From: Erythroxylum novogranatense
Lineage: Eukaryota; Streptophyta; Magnoliopsida; Malpighiales; Erythroxylaceae
Assembly: GCA_029891385.1 (NCBI GenBank)
Contig: CM057228.1
Coordinates: 35,529,023 to 35,593,022, forward strand
Length of the DNA: 64,000 bases
Reading direction: 5' to 3'
A program made the translations under genes and the position numbers. The notes beneath the pieces are model-generated. The model was given only the letters and a program-made list of their open reading frames with translations, made no database searches and was not told the origin of the DNA. Below, one piece after another: positions 49,500-64,000 of this stretch (position 1 is the stretch's first letter; the number at the start of each line of letters is the position of its first letter).

Positions 49500-49851
49500 C
49501 AAACGATTTCATTTCTTTGTAAAAATATGTTCAAAAACACTCCAATTACGTTCACAACCTGATGCAGAAGCTGTTTGACTGAGTAACTTAATAACGAGTT
49601 TTCTCAATATTAGAGCACTATTACCGAATAATCTCTACTACTCATCTGTATTTTAAATTAATTATTATGATAAAATATATATTAATAATAAATAAATAAT
49701 GAACTAAAAGTATAAAACTTATCTGACTATATTTTCTACATCATAAGTTATCTCTTTGCTAATGATCTAGCAAAACTCTTTAGACCTTCACGATATAATT
49801 TAATTTCTTTTATCGCTTATGATTGCTCTTTAATAGAGAAAATACCTTTAT
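49500..49851 (-). pseudogene. hAT transposase C-terminal part, decayed
   Basis: On the minus strand 49616-49516 reads LVIKLLSQTASASGCERN continuing into WSVFEHIFTKK, the hallmark C-terminal dimerisation motif of hAT transposases; the frame then breaks. To its right (49851-49690) fragments such as EIKLYREGLKSFARSLAKR fit the segment just upstream in this family. The gene continues at 51559 beyond the solo LTR. Not functional. Confidence 0.8.
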
Positions 49852-51558
49852 TGTAACATCTCATCATCGATGGGAAGGGTAAATTAGTAATTTGGAATGA
49901 GTTATGAGTGTGTAAATTTATCTCGGCGTGGTCATGCCTAATATGGCCTCCATATATGCATAAATTGAAATTTTTGCACATGCACATGATTGTACATGCA
50001 TTCATAACATTTTCCCGCCTTATGTGTTTATTGTGAAAAATGTGTTATTTGTGTTTGAAAAATTAATTGGAATGGATTTTTGTGTGTTTCATATTTTTAG
50101 GGAATTTCTAATATTTTTCTGAAATTTTTCGGGGTACTTGCCCGGACCGAAAAATTTCCAACTGACTGAGTGAGTGAGTTTCCTGTATTGAAAGTGACTG
50201 GCCAATAGCACTGAAAAATTAGAGATATGATGTTATGATTTATTAAATTAAGCCATTGGAGTTTGACGAAAAATTGGAGTAGAATTTGGAACCGGGATAA
50301 AAACTGGGACAAGTGGCAAGTGACACATGTCACTTGCCTACTTAGTCTTTTATTTAAAGGGTTAGTATATATCTTATACTTAGCAAGTCTTCCACGACAC
50401 TTGCATCTTTGAAGACAAAAAATGAACTTTTCTTCTTGGTCTTCTCTCCACATTCGTGACTCTCCTTCTCTTTGTTCCTTTTGATTTTCTTACTCATCTT
50501 CCTATCTTTTTTTCCACCTTGCTTCTCTTCCTTTGTTGACACTTAAATCCACACTTAAGTCTTGTGATGAGGATGATTAGTGGTGAGGAGTGATGATCTT
50601 ATGGTGTGGGAGGAGGTATAGGATTTGGTGAGGTGATTGAAGAATTAAGGAATTGAAGCATGTTTTGGTAAGTCTTTATGTTTATGTTCTTTAAAATTAG
50701 TAGTTAGATGCATTTATGGTGATAAAGTGTGCATGAATTTTATAAAGATTATGGTTTGATTGTGGGAGTAGGTTACTTCTTTGATTGGTTTATGATTGGT
50801 AAAAGATGAATTATGAACACTTTGGATTGGTTTTGTGAGGTTAAATGAATGGATATGTAGGTAAGAAGATGGTGTATGTTGTGCTACTAAATTTTGAATT
50901 ATCACTCAAGTAATTGTCTTGATGAACCTAGGGCTGAATATGAGTGTGAATTGGGCAACAACTGTCTTGTGTTTGAATGTTTTACAAATTCAATTGGGTA
51001 TAGATGTTTAAGCAATTGGAATGTGGCACATTGTCTATGTTCAAGTGAAATTGTGTAATGTGCTTAATTATGCAACAATGTGAAAATATGTGATATATGA
51101 ATTATTGTGTTGCATGAATTGAGTGAACCATCGATGATGGTTCCTCACTGAGTTCGCAAAACTCACCCAAAATTTGCAATTATTTTCAGACTCGAAGAAT
51201 ACCCGTTAGCAATCTGGAGTATGACATCTATTAGTTAATCTGAGAGAGAAGTGGTCAGGATTAGTTCGCGTCTGCATTAGTGTATTTTTATTTTTCTGAA
51301 TTTTTGTATTACTGATTTGGACAATTTGTAAAGTCAACATATTGGAATAAATTGTATTTATGAAAAGGGCCCCGAGGCCATTGATTTGTTTATGTAAATT
51401 ATTTTCTGCATAAATTATCATGTGTGTGTGTATGTGTTAAAGAAAAAAAATATATACTGAATTTTGACTGAGTGATATAGCATGCCACCCTCGCGGGGCA
51501 CAAACTCGGATATCACTATCGATGTCGGGTTCGAGTCATGCGGGGGTGGGGTGTTACA
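49852..51558 (+). repeat. Solo LTR 'E' (1707 bp) with 5-bp target duplication
   Basis: It begins TGTAACATC and ends GGTGTTACA, an inverted terminal repeat, and is flanked on both sides by TTTAT (49847-49851 and 51559-51563). No interior is attached, so it is the product of LTR-LTR recombination. Plus orientation is inferred from its reverse-complement similarity to the LTR at 57420-60458, whose PPT is known. A 24-bp palindrome (50315-50338) and a TATA-like TATATAT (50366-50372) form a plausible promoter. It sits inside the hAT transposase remnant. Confidence 0.88.
50315..50338. promoter_or_regulatory. Perfect palindrome upstream of the solo LTR TATA-like box
   Basis: Arms GGCAAGTGACA and TGTCACTTGCC with a 2-base centre, ending 27 bp before TATATAT at 50366. 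The position and symmetry suggest a dimeric factor site or an enhancer of the LTR; no factor is assigned. Confidence 0.5.
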
Positions 51559-51870
51559 TTTATACTCAATCACATCAAACAAATCGCCCATAATATTAAT
51601 TGTAAGTATTTCTCCACTATATAAGCAATAAGGATTGATAAAATAAGCTGCTAAGTGGATCCTTTGAGTAAGATGCTTATCCCATCGTCAATCAATAATA
51701 TCTATATAAGGCTTGTACACTTTCTCCTTCCCTTAAAAAATATTTATAATTATTTTGTGAGCTCTATACATACCATTATATATATATCCCAAAGATGGCT
51801 TATTATTTGAGTCAACAATCCTCAATAACCTTATAAACAAAGCCATAATTTAATATCTTGCCTCCTAAAA
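51559..51870 (-). pseudogene. hAT transposase, part upstream of the C-terminus, decayed
   Basis: The minus strand reads LLRIVDSNNKPSLGYIYNGM, then YRAHKIIINIF, then YIDIID, RWDKHLTQRIHLAAYFINP and GDLFDVIEYK. This matches the conserved region of plant hAT transposases that precedes the C-terminal dimerisation domain. In-frame stops are present. It joins the piece at 49500-49851 once the solo LTR and one TTTAT are removed, in the right order and on the same strand. Confidence 0.78.
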
Positions 51871-52439
51871 TTGTTAAGAGATTAAACTATTAGATTGAGT
51901 TACACGAGTTATTTCATTTAAGAATTTACAATGTGCATTTCATTCACATGTATAATATTCGTATATACATATGAATCATGATTTAGAAAACATTGGAAGA
52001 TAGTATATGCACTCAATTGACATATTTCGGGGTATGAAAGGTTTTTATTGATCATGATGTAATTGTGTATTGATTTAGTCTTAAATTTTATTTTGGTGGA
52101 CTATAATTAGTGAATTGGAAATTTATTGTTACAATTGAGTAATTGATGAAATGATATGTACATCTAGTATAAGAAAAATGTTAAAGAACAAGACAAATTG
52201 ATATATGAAAATTTAGATTGATTAGGCCTATAAAATGGTGACATGTGACATTAGAAATAAGTGACAAATGGCTCACTTAAATGGATGACAAGTGGCTTGA
52301 ATATAATTGCAACAAGTGGCCCTTTAAGTGACCCTAGTCACTTCTTTCTTCTTTCTCCCTTCTTCACCAAAACTTGCTTTCTTTCTTTCTCTTTTTTTCT
52401 TTTCTTTCTTCCAATTTTCATGCATTCCCTTCCTCTTAA
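51871..52439. other. Unassigned sequence, possibly LTR U3 fragment
   Basis: Repeated 'gacaagtggc' and 'aagtgac' words and a short palindrome (AAGTGAC ccta GTCACTT near 52325-52342), followed by a pyrimidine-rich run, recall the promoter part of solo LTR E. Similarity is patchy and no termini were found. The ORF at 52261 falls partly in the pyrimidine run and is not supported. Confidence 0.3.
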
Positions 52440-54603
52440 ACGACAGCCACCTCACTTGCCATTTAATGAATGCAAAAAGACTACTTTACCCTTCCATATA
52501 TGCCTAATACTTTAAAACCTTAAGTACTCTTCCAAGTTTGCCCTTAATGCATTTTTAACACTTTAATTTCTATCACTTTAATTTAATTTAATCCAATAAA
52601 CTTATGCTATATGATCTTACTCAATTTAACATGTTAATTATTCAAATTAACATGCTAATTAAGTCTTCAAAATCATAAATTAAAACAAAGTCTCAAAATT
52701 CATTAAATCATGCCTAACTTAGGACATTTTTCAAATCATCAAATTGAAGTAATTTCTAAAACTTCCTTCTAGATAAATGTTCCTCATAGTCTCAATTTCA
52801 TAACGTCACCAAAATCATTTAATTTGGTGCACTACTCCAAAAGTTACACCTCAAACATTTCGGATTATGCTTATGCTAAAATATTTTTCAGTACTTTACT
52901 TCCATAAAAAAATTGACATTCTTAATGACTAAATTGAAACTCGATTCCTTCAGAACATTTGTCTTCCTATCTCTCTAGTTTAATCAAAATTAAGAATCAC
53001 CTCATTTGGATGACTAGAACAAAAGTTATGGCCAAAATACTTTAAGCTCTTACTAATCCAAGATTGAACACTAAACTCGACTTTAATTCAGAAATTGAAA
53101 GTCTTAGGAACTAAATTGAAATTCAATTCCTTCATATGACTTGTAGCCCCATGTCTCTATTTTATTTTTCAACAAGAATCAGTTCATTTGGATCTCCACA
53201 GACCAAGAATTTACCAAAATACTAAACCATGTTTAAAAAATTATCCAACTCACTTTGATTAAATCAATCATCCTAAATTTAATCTAAAAAATCCACAATT
53301 TTCTATGGAGAGATAGAGGGATGTCTTAGGAATCCAACGCTTCAGAAATCAAGTCAATCGGATGTCGTACGGAAAAGATATAAGCAAAAGATTAAGAGAG
53401 GGTCAGATTAAGGGAGGAAAATAACCAAAACAAAAGAAAATCCCAAAACGGCGTCGCATAAGAGAGCGTTGCCTTGCGGCCGCGAGACGCGCGCTGCACC
53501 CGCCGGATGGTGATCGCGAGCGCTCGCGCTTGCGAGCGGCGCCTCCAAGCGAGGCGTTCAGGATCACGAGGCCTGCGCAAAAAATGCGACCCTGCCTATT
53601 CCACCATTTTCTTCTTCTTCTTTTTTCAATATATATATATATATATAACCGAAAATTCTAAAATTCATAAATCTTGCTCCTGAACTCCAAATTTAGCAAA
53701 TTTGGTATCAATAAAAAGCTCAAAGGAAACTCTACAACTTCCATGAAGAACATCAAAACCAATTCAACCTCTAAAGTGATCAAATTTCAAATCAAAGTTA
53801 CTGTCCCATTTAATGCCACCCTAAAACAGTAACCCACTTCTCAAATTCTATCTTTCAATTCAAAGGTTCAGAAATGTCATACTTTATATCATTAAAAAGA
53901 TCAAAAAGCAACCTACAACTTTCATAAAGGACAAAAAAATCAATTTAGTCTCTAAAGGAGGTAAAACCTCTTTCAAAGCTACTGCCTATAAAACAACATT
54001 TCAAACAGTAACTGTATTTTTCTAAACCTTATAACTTCTTACTCCTAAGCCCAAAAATGGCATATTATATACCAATGGAAAGCTATAAACATGAACTACA
54101 ATCTTCAAGAGATATTCTAATCCAATTCAAACTCTAAGAGGGTCAAAAACTCAGTCAAAGTTTTTGCCCAGAATATAAATTTTGACAGCATCTCCCCTAA
54201 ATTTACACTAGCTAAATTCTTTAAACACCCACACAGTTTACAGCACCTACACATACACTTCAATCATCCATCCTCCATGAAACTTAAGAAGGCTAATCGA
54301 CACTAAAATCAAAAATTGTCTCACAAAAGCAAAAAAAGTACAACAAACACCATTCTACGCATTGGATGAGGCCATGTTCAACTTCATACTACATCATCTT
54401 TTTATCAAACATATAAAAATTACAATACAATTCAAAAGTCTTTCATTAACATCATAATATAAGATTTTACAAAGCTTTAGTGGGCACTTTTAGCCCAAAA
54501 TTTCAGATTTCCTATTCTCCAAAATTTTACACTTTCACTATTCATTTTTCATTTCATAGTCATTTACCAATGCTAAAGTCCAACAAAAGATCGGGGTCCA
54601 ACA
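52440..54603 (-). repeat. LTR remnant 'F', related to family A, with GC-rich insert
   Basis: It follows family A LTR sequence from about 14410 to 16574 in order: 'ttttacccttccatatatgcc', 'gttcctcatagtctcaatttcataacg', 'gaaagtcttagg', and so on. The end CGGGGTCCAACA at 54603 is the family terminus, but no PPT follows, so it is a solo or truncated LTR in minus orientation. The left end is truncated or merged with unassigned sequence. ORFs at 53392 and 53474 are due to the GC-rich insert. Confidence 0.75.
53450..53600. repeat. GC-rich cassette inside LTR F
   Basis: About 150 bases rich in CpG, with short palindromic words (GCGGCCGC, GCGAGCGCTCGC), within surroundings of about 30% GC. Both flanks match family A LTRs (left 'agcaaaagattaagagaggg', right pyrimidine and TA tracts), where the same slot holds only 'gatctcgcgagggcg'. 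Confidence 0.8.
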
Positions 54604-55805
54604 CTATATTTGTCATGTTTATTTATAAAAGATGTTTTGAAAGCAACTAATGTTGATTATAAAGTAAGGCTCGCGTCATGTTTATAATAGATTGACTTTT
54701 ACAAAAATATTTACGTATTTGATATTTAGTTTATGATAAGGATGTTATTTCCTTATTGGATGCTAGTTTTAAGGATTTTATGTTATTGAAATTTTTATTC
54801 CTATAAAAAGTATCTTATTGATGTAATTAAGGATGAATATAATATTGATTAATTAAAAACCCTTGGAGATGTTTTCATCATTTTTATTAGATAAACTCTT
54901 ATTTTAGATTCTTTAATAACTTGTGATCTTATATAATTTTTTCGTAGTGATTAACCTTAGAATTTCATCACTATTATCTCGTCTTTTCTTATGAATGTAG
55001 CAATTTATATTCTTTTATTTTATCGTATTTATTCTTCAATCAAATTATTCTTGATAGAACAAACTTAGCCCTTATTCATGTTGGTTTCAAAATCTCACTA
55101 ATCATATTGGTGAGAGCCATATTCAAATTTGGCATCAAAGTTATCTTTTATATTGTTCTTGATTTTGTTTATTTACATTTTAGTATTTTGAAAAGATTCA
55201 TTAAAATAGTTTTTATTTTTATTTTTAATTTGATAAGTTAATAAAAATCCAATTCTACTAAGGTTTTTTTTTCCAGACAAGCTCATAAAAAATGTTATTA
55301 GAAGCATACACAAGGGTTGACAAATTGTATTATCCTTTACAAATAAGGGTTTTTTTTTAATTTCTTCCGTAATAAAACCTTGTGCTCTATGTATTATATA
55401 CTTCTTGTTTGTTGTTGTTCTTGCCTTTTTCTTACTATCTTAATTCTTTCTTATTGATTTCTTCTTATTCTTCTCTATTTGGTCTAATTCGAATCTGTAG
55501 AGCTCAATTTTCCAATTTTAAATTTCTTATTTTCTTGTTCTTTAGTTGTGTTTTCTTTGCTTTGATTTTGAACAGTTTGCTTCTTTAGAAGTTATTTGAT
55601 AAAGGGAAAGACTAAAACTAACTTCCACGATGGATTAACTAGTTTGCACATAACCTTTAATTAAGAGTTTATGTTGTAAGGTAGAGTGAATTTTGAGAGA
55701 AAAACGTGGAAGCATACTTTTTGCTACTAACATTTTCTTGTGAGTTCATTATATCTCAAAACTAAAATAAGAATATTCCAAAGACAAGGAAGGAAGAGAG
55801 GAAGA
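54604..55805 (+). repeat. Worn 5' LTR and leader of a gypsy element
   Basis: Inferred mainly from position. TGGCATCAAAG at 55130-55140 resembles the TGGTATCAGAG primer-binding site with two changes, and coding remnants of gag begin about 670 bases downstream. No LTR terminus is visible; the sequence immediately right of LTR F (54604) may be the cut edge. Confidence 0.4.
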
Positions 55806-57415
55806 TAGAATGCTGACAAATTAGGAGTTTACTTTGAATGCAATACAAGGTTATTTTGAGCATCTCATTAGACAATTCAATAAAGTGATAAGTTAGGGAA
55901 ACATGAAGTAGCCATAGTTAATTTACAATATAACTCACATTTACCTACTAGAATAGATGAATTTGAGGCTTATGATAATGATGAGAGTCCTGCCAACTAC
56001 ATAGGTGAGTGAAACCTAAGGGGAGGTAAAGGAGAAAGAGGTATAAAAGCATGTCGAATAAGGGTACAGATTTGGTTTATGATATGATAAAGGTTATGAG
56101 GAAAGAGTGGATAACAATATGGATGATGTTAAAATGAATATACCACCTTTTATAGGAAATATAGACGTAGATGCCCATTTAGAGTTAAAAAAAAGTGTGT
56201 AGGGTTATTTTTTAATTGATAGCTATAAAGTTTAGTGATTATTCTATAAATTGGTTAAATAAACAAATTCTCATTAGGAGTCAAGAATCACTTATCAAAA
56301 CTCGAGAAAACGAAAATGGTGATGAGAAAGCATTTTGTACCAAGTTCCTAATGTAAGGATCTCTATTAAAGGCTATAAAGATTAACTCAAGGTTCCAAAA
56401 GTATGGAGGTGTGTCACAAGGAGATAAAGGTTGCCATAGTTACCATGAATGTAGAAGAAGATAAGGAAACAATAATAGCTCACTTTATTTGTAGACTAAA
56501 TCCAAAAATTACCAATATTATATAGCAATATAATTAGGTGAAATTCGAAGATGTAGTTCATAGGTCGTAAAGGTTGAAAGACAACCTAAAAAAGACTTAT
56601 TCATAGTTTTGATATTTATAGTGCAAGTTCTTCATTATGGAGTGAAAAATATGATAAAGATATAAAGCCTAAATGTGAAACAACCAATCAAAAAGTGTAA
56701 GCACTAAGTGAAGAGAAAGTTAAAACTAATTCATTTTCAATAACTATGAATTGAGATGTAAAGTATTTCAGGTACTTGGGAAGAGAGCATACAGCTTCAC
56801 AATATCTCAATAAGAATATGATGATGTGAAGGAATGATGGGAAATAGTTTGAGAGCAAAGATGAGGTAGATGAGGATATGCCCAATTTAGTAGATTCTAG
56901 TGATGATGTGAGTATTAAAAGGCTTGAAGAAGGAAGGATGTTGATCATTAGGAAGGAATTAAGTATGAATGTGAAAAAGTATGATGTGAATGAACAAAAA
57001 GATAATCTCTTTCATACAATGTGTTCGATTAAGGATCAATTTTATAGTATGATTATAGATAGAGAAATTTGCACAAATATGGCTAGTTTAGTGTAAGTGG
57101 GGAATTTGGGACTTATAATTATAAAAACCCTAAACGTTATAATTTATAATGGTTAAATGAGATTGGGAAGGTTAGGGTAATAAATCAAATATTGATTTCT
57201 TTTTTAATGAAGTACAAAGGTGAGGTGCTATAATGTGGTGTTTATACAAGTTGGTCACATTATATATAATGGGTATAAGAATCATTATTCATTTACCATG
57301 ATTGGTAAACCAATCACCTGTACTTTATTATTAACAAATTAAATTTATGAAGATCAACTCAAGATTTGTGAGAGTAAATAAGAGAGAATAACGACAAAGA
57401 AAAAATAATAAACAT
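55806..57415 (+). pseudogene. Gypsy gag and protease, decayed
   Basis: Fragments in several frames. Gag N-terminus near 55830 (QGYFEHLIRQFNK); MNIPPFIGNIDVDAHLE near 56130; EEDKETIIAHFICRLNPKI near 56455, then VKFEDVVHRS. A worn zinc-knuckle region (YLGREHTASQYLNKNMMM, near 56770) lacks the expected cysteines. Then 56878-57096, open for 72 codons, ends in FHTMCSIKDQFYSMIIDREI, the beginning of the aspartic protease, whose active-site Asp-Gly is changed. GYKNHYSFTMIGKPIT near 57265 is the following segment. No RT: element E2 starts right after. Confidence 0.8.
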
Positions 57416-58059
57416 ATAGGAATAACTCAAACACTTTAGGTTGGGCCCAATGTTGTTCCTGAACACTTTCAGTAATCACATTACAAATATGGCATTAGCT
57501 AATTGGGACCCACTGAAATACAAAGCGTTATTTTGCGGAAATTTCAGAAATACAAATTTACACAAGAACAGAATAACACTAATGCAGACGTGAACTGATC
57601 CCGATCTCGAACTTTGACTTACATGCAGTAAGCATACTCCCGTTTGTCTAACGGGGTACTCTTCAATTCCTGAAAAATAGTTGCAATTTTGGGTGAGTTT
57701 GCAAACTCAATGAGAAACCATCATCGATGGTTCACCCAATTCATGCATTACGCGAATAGCGTACAGATTATCACAATAACACATTTAGAATATCGCATAG
57801 CAGTTTACAGATCATTTCATAATAACATATTCAGAAAAATCACATAGATTCGAGGCATTTTGCCTCTTTCACAATCCAAAGTTCAATTAAATGCATACAT
57901 GCATTTCTTAGACAATTCACAGATTTTCATACAATAGCAGAAATCAGAATTTCACCAAAGGGTTTCACAGAAACATAAGCATTTAACCTTTTTCCCAAAT
58001 CATAATACAATCAGATGTATACATAACATTTTCCCATTTTATTTCCTTGTTGTGACTGA

Positions 58060-58330
58060 GCGCCTGTACTGTCCCAAATCTGGACACATTGATTAGTGAG
58101 TCGATGGCTCTGAACTGTCCCTTTTTGGGCACATTAATCGGTGAGCATATAGCTCTGAACTGTCCCTTTCGGGCTCATTAAGCGTTGAGCATATAGCTCT
58201 GAACTGCCCCTTTCGGGCTCATTAAACAGTAAACACGTCTTAGGGGTAGGAGAGCCCTCTGGGTATGCACTACTTCCCACGCGTCTTAGGAATAGGAGAG
58301 CCCTCTGGGTATGCACTATTCTCTTTTGAG
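58060..58330. repeat. Two adjacent tandem repeats in the E2 LTR
   Basis: Four diverged 45-bp units (58060, 58107, 58152, 58196; core 'gctctgaactgtccctttcg') are followed by two 46-bp units (58236, 58282; core 'gtcttaggggtaggagagcc'). The plus/minus ORFs over this region are a by-product. Confidence 0.8.
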
Positions 58331-59363
58331 CGCGAGTCCCTTTTTCCAGTAATCGAGTTTGTAGCTCTCGGTGGTAGCTCTAGTCACAATCGTTATTTAT
58401 GATCATGCACAGAATTTGTTTATCACAAAATCACAAAATCACATTGCAATCAAAGCCAATTTATCAAAATCAAACATATCATTTGCAATCATACAGATTT
58501 TCATACAGTCACGATTTATCACATTCACAACCAGTTTACACTTCAATAACAGAATCCCCAATCCCTCGGACCTTTCAGTTCGAAGTTCTAGTCACACAAT
58601 TTCACACATACTTTCACACATACCCACCATTCTTCTTCACAGAATTATCAGTGCAGAAATTTAACAGTCAAAGATTAAGGAACCAACTAGGTTACTCACC
58701 TGTAACTTCCGAGCTACTGCCTGGAAGTCCCAGCAATATCCGTGGAATGACGTTCCAACGGTGCCTCTATACCAGTCAAATAAGTACCCATTACTAAATC
58801 CACAATCAGAATAATTCAATGATGTACATGTCTTAAATAAAAGATGCACGATGCATGTTCATGACCTTCCTGGAACTATTTCCCAAATTTCACTTTCTTT
58901 TGTGAAAATCTAACTTTTCACTCAATTGATCAATAATGACTCATTTCAATTCAATAACATGTCATGGAACTCCACAAGTTTCATTTATAAAATTCAGTTC
59001 AATTCACCATATCATACACACTAAAATATTCCCAAGAAAACCTCAAAACTAGTGTCACTATTCTCTAGATCAAAATTCACCCATTATGCTCAGTTTCTAA
59101 AACCCAATAGCATTGAATTTATTTCCAAAGTCTCAAAATTATACTCCAATAATCATGAAACAACCCTTAGGTTGAAATAAAAACCTATCCTCAACTTTCA
59201 TTCAATATAAGAGATCTTACTAAATGAATTTAAACTTTTTTTTCTTTACCTCATTTGTAGACCTCATTCTCTAGTTTAAAACGAATCAAACATCACTTCA
59301 TTTGGGGGTCTACATCATCAGTTATGACCTAAAAACTAAAATGCATCAATTTAGAAAAATGGT

Positions 59364-59520
59364 CCTCGCCGCAACCAAGGAACTCTCGCTGCGGCGTCAT
59401 GGGGTTGCTCGCCGCGGCGCATGAGGAGAGATCGCCGCTGCGTCAGAATAGAGCTCGCCGCGGCGTGGAATTTATTTGGAGCTCGCCACGGAGACCTCCC
59501 GCACGCTCACCGCGACGTGT
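59364..59520. repeat. CpG-rich short repeat cassette in the E2 LTR
   Basis: About seven copies of CTCGCCGCGGCGT or close variants spaced roughly 20-30 bases, within AT-rich LTR sequence. Each unit contains the palindrome CGCCGCGGCG. Confidence 0.8.
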
Positions 59521-60458
59521 AGGTCACTGGTCGTCTTCTCCGACTAGTTTTCACCCTTTTTCTTTCTAAAATCAACCATAACTCAACTCAACTACCTCAA
59601 TCTTTCACATTTAAACCCATTAAGGCATTTAACTAACAAAACAACAACATATAAAGAAATCACTTACCAAATCAAGCTCTCATTCGTAAAACTTTCGAAA
59701 AATTTCTCTAACCCCTTTCACCTTTCTCTAACACCCACGGTAAGCTCTTAAACTCTCACAAATCATCATCCTCTCAAGGGATTAAGCTTGGCTTTGCACC
59801 AGGAGAAGAAGCAAGCAAGAATCGTGTACGAAGGAAGAAACGAAAATCAATCGAAGGAGAAGGAGGACATGCCCTAGGATAGAGGAGATAAGTTTTCTGC
59901 CAAGTTAAAAAAACCTAAAGCATTTAAAGGTTAATAAAAAATGCCTCCATCAATAGAAACATGCCACTTGTCTTTTTCCTCAACAATCTTAAGCTTTTTC
60001 TCTTTTCAATTTCATTTCTAGTCCCCTTTGTGTCCAAATTCCAATGGCTCGACATTTTTATTCCTAAAATCAAGGATCTAATATTCCTATTATTATTGGA
60101 CAATTATTTCAGTACTATACAGTCAATTAGTCCGTCACTCAGAAAATTTTCCGGTCCGAACTTTTTCTCCTAATTTTCCAGAAAATTTTCTAAGGTTCAC
60201 TATCAACTGAAATCATTCGTAGAACATTCCAATTCCCATTTTCAAACACAATTTTCTCAGAATTCACAAAACACATCATATTCACAAATAAATGTGGGGA
60301 ATGTCAGAAATGCATGTACATATAAGTGCATGTGCAAAATGGCTCATTCCTCTAAAATTAGAGGTCAAATGAATGCTCACATAAAAAAAATGCAATGTGT
60401 CCAACTGGCCTGTTCCAATTTACCAATTTACCCTTCCCATCGGAGATGGGATGTTACA

Positions 60459-64000
<3,542 letters not shown>

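Larger units (their letters stand above)
57420..60458 (-). repeat. Element E2 3' LTR (about 3 kb)
   Basis: The right end GGGATGTTACA at 60458 abuts a PPT. The reverse complement of the last 250 bases and the block near 57690-57740 match solo LTR E ('tcatcgatggttc', 'gagtttgcaaactca'), so the two are relatives, but E2 is nearly twice as long. Extra length includes 45-46-bp tandem repeats (58060-58330) and a CTCGCCGCGGCG cassette (59364-59520). The left terminus is not recognisable and is probably truncated near 57420. Confidence 0.75.

Noticed and set aside
53392..53683. ORFs rich in Arg/Ala over the GC-rich cassette
   Set aside because: Composition effect of the CpG-rich insert; neither frame continues into conserved flanks.

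Overview
This is a plant nuclear window, almost certainly from a eudicot. It has one intron-containing gene for an AUX1/LAX auxin influx carrier, embedded in nested and decayed plant retrotransposons (Ty3/gypsy chromovirus and Athila/Tat lineages, Ty1/copia, a LINE) and DNA transposons (hAT, a Mutator-like candidate). The species cannot be fixed from the sequence. No tRNA, rRNA, organellar or bacterial-type features were recognised.

Layout. (1) 1-16574: a tandem array of a non-coding, minus-strand LTR element ('family A', LARD-like): partial LTR0, a 502-bp interior, LTR1, a second 502-bp interior, then LTR2 (4.8 kb). LTR1 is split by a non-autonomous Athila/Tat-type element ('X', 5094-11010) that carries a gag-derived ORF and has lost its outer right end. 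(2) 16575-22060: the 3' part of a plus-strand Tekay-type chromovirus ('B') with decayed RT, RNase H, integrase and chromodomain-like tail, a PPT, a 2.7-kb LTR and then duplicated primer-binding sites. (3) About 22061-36847: a minus-strand Athila/Tat-type element ('D'). Its 3' LTR carries a 969-bp insertion flanked by a 9-bp duplication (Mutator-like candidate). Its pol is split between RNase H and integrase by an 8.2-kb non-coding LTR element ('C', 26531-34773: two 3.6-kb LTRs around a 1.06-kb interior). (4) 36848-37800: a Ty1/copia pol 3' end with LTR remnant.

(5) 37.8-49.5 kb is the gene island: a 645-bp 5'-truncated LINE with a 12-bp target duplication (40421-41065), an AT-rich inverted-repeat candidate, then the LAX gene (coding exons 45818-48362, eight exons, 474 aa, all splice sites GT-AG, no disabling change) with a TATA-like box, a likely 5' UTR intron and an 81-codon upstream ORF. 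(6) 49.5-51.9 kb: a hAT transposase remnant split by a clean solo LTR ('E', 49852-51558, duplication TTTAT). (7) 52.4-54.6 kb: an LTR remnant ('F') related to family A but carrying a very GC-rich insert. (8) 54.6-57.4 kb: a decayed gypsy gag-protease. (9) 57.4-64.0 kb: a long LTR ('E2') and more than 3.5 kb of non-coding interior of another minus-strand element that runs off the window.

The most interesting signals lie in the non-coding LTR families. A small hairpin with a constant 17-nt loop has stem changes that compensate each other between copies. GC-rich repeat cassettes occupy apparently equivalent slots in related LTRs while the flanks stay conserved. Non-coding interiors of families A, C and E2 share sequence blocks although their lengths differ greatly. 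These are hypotheses from reading by eye; alignments were not computed.
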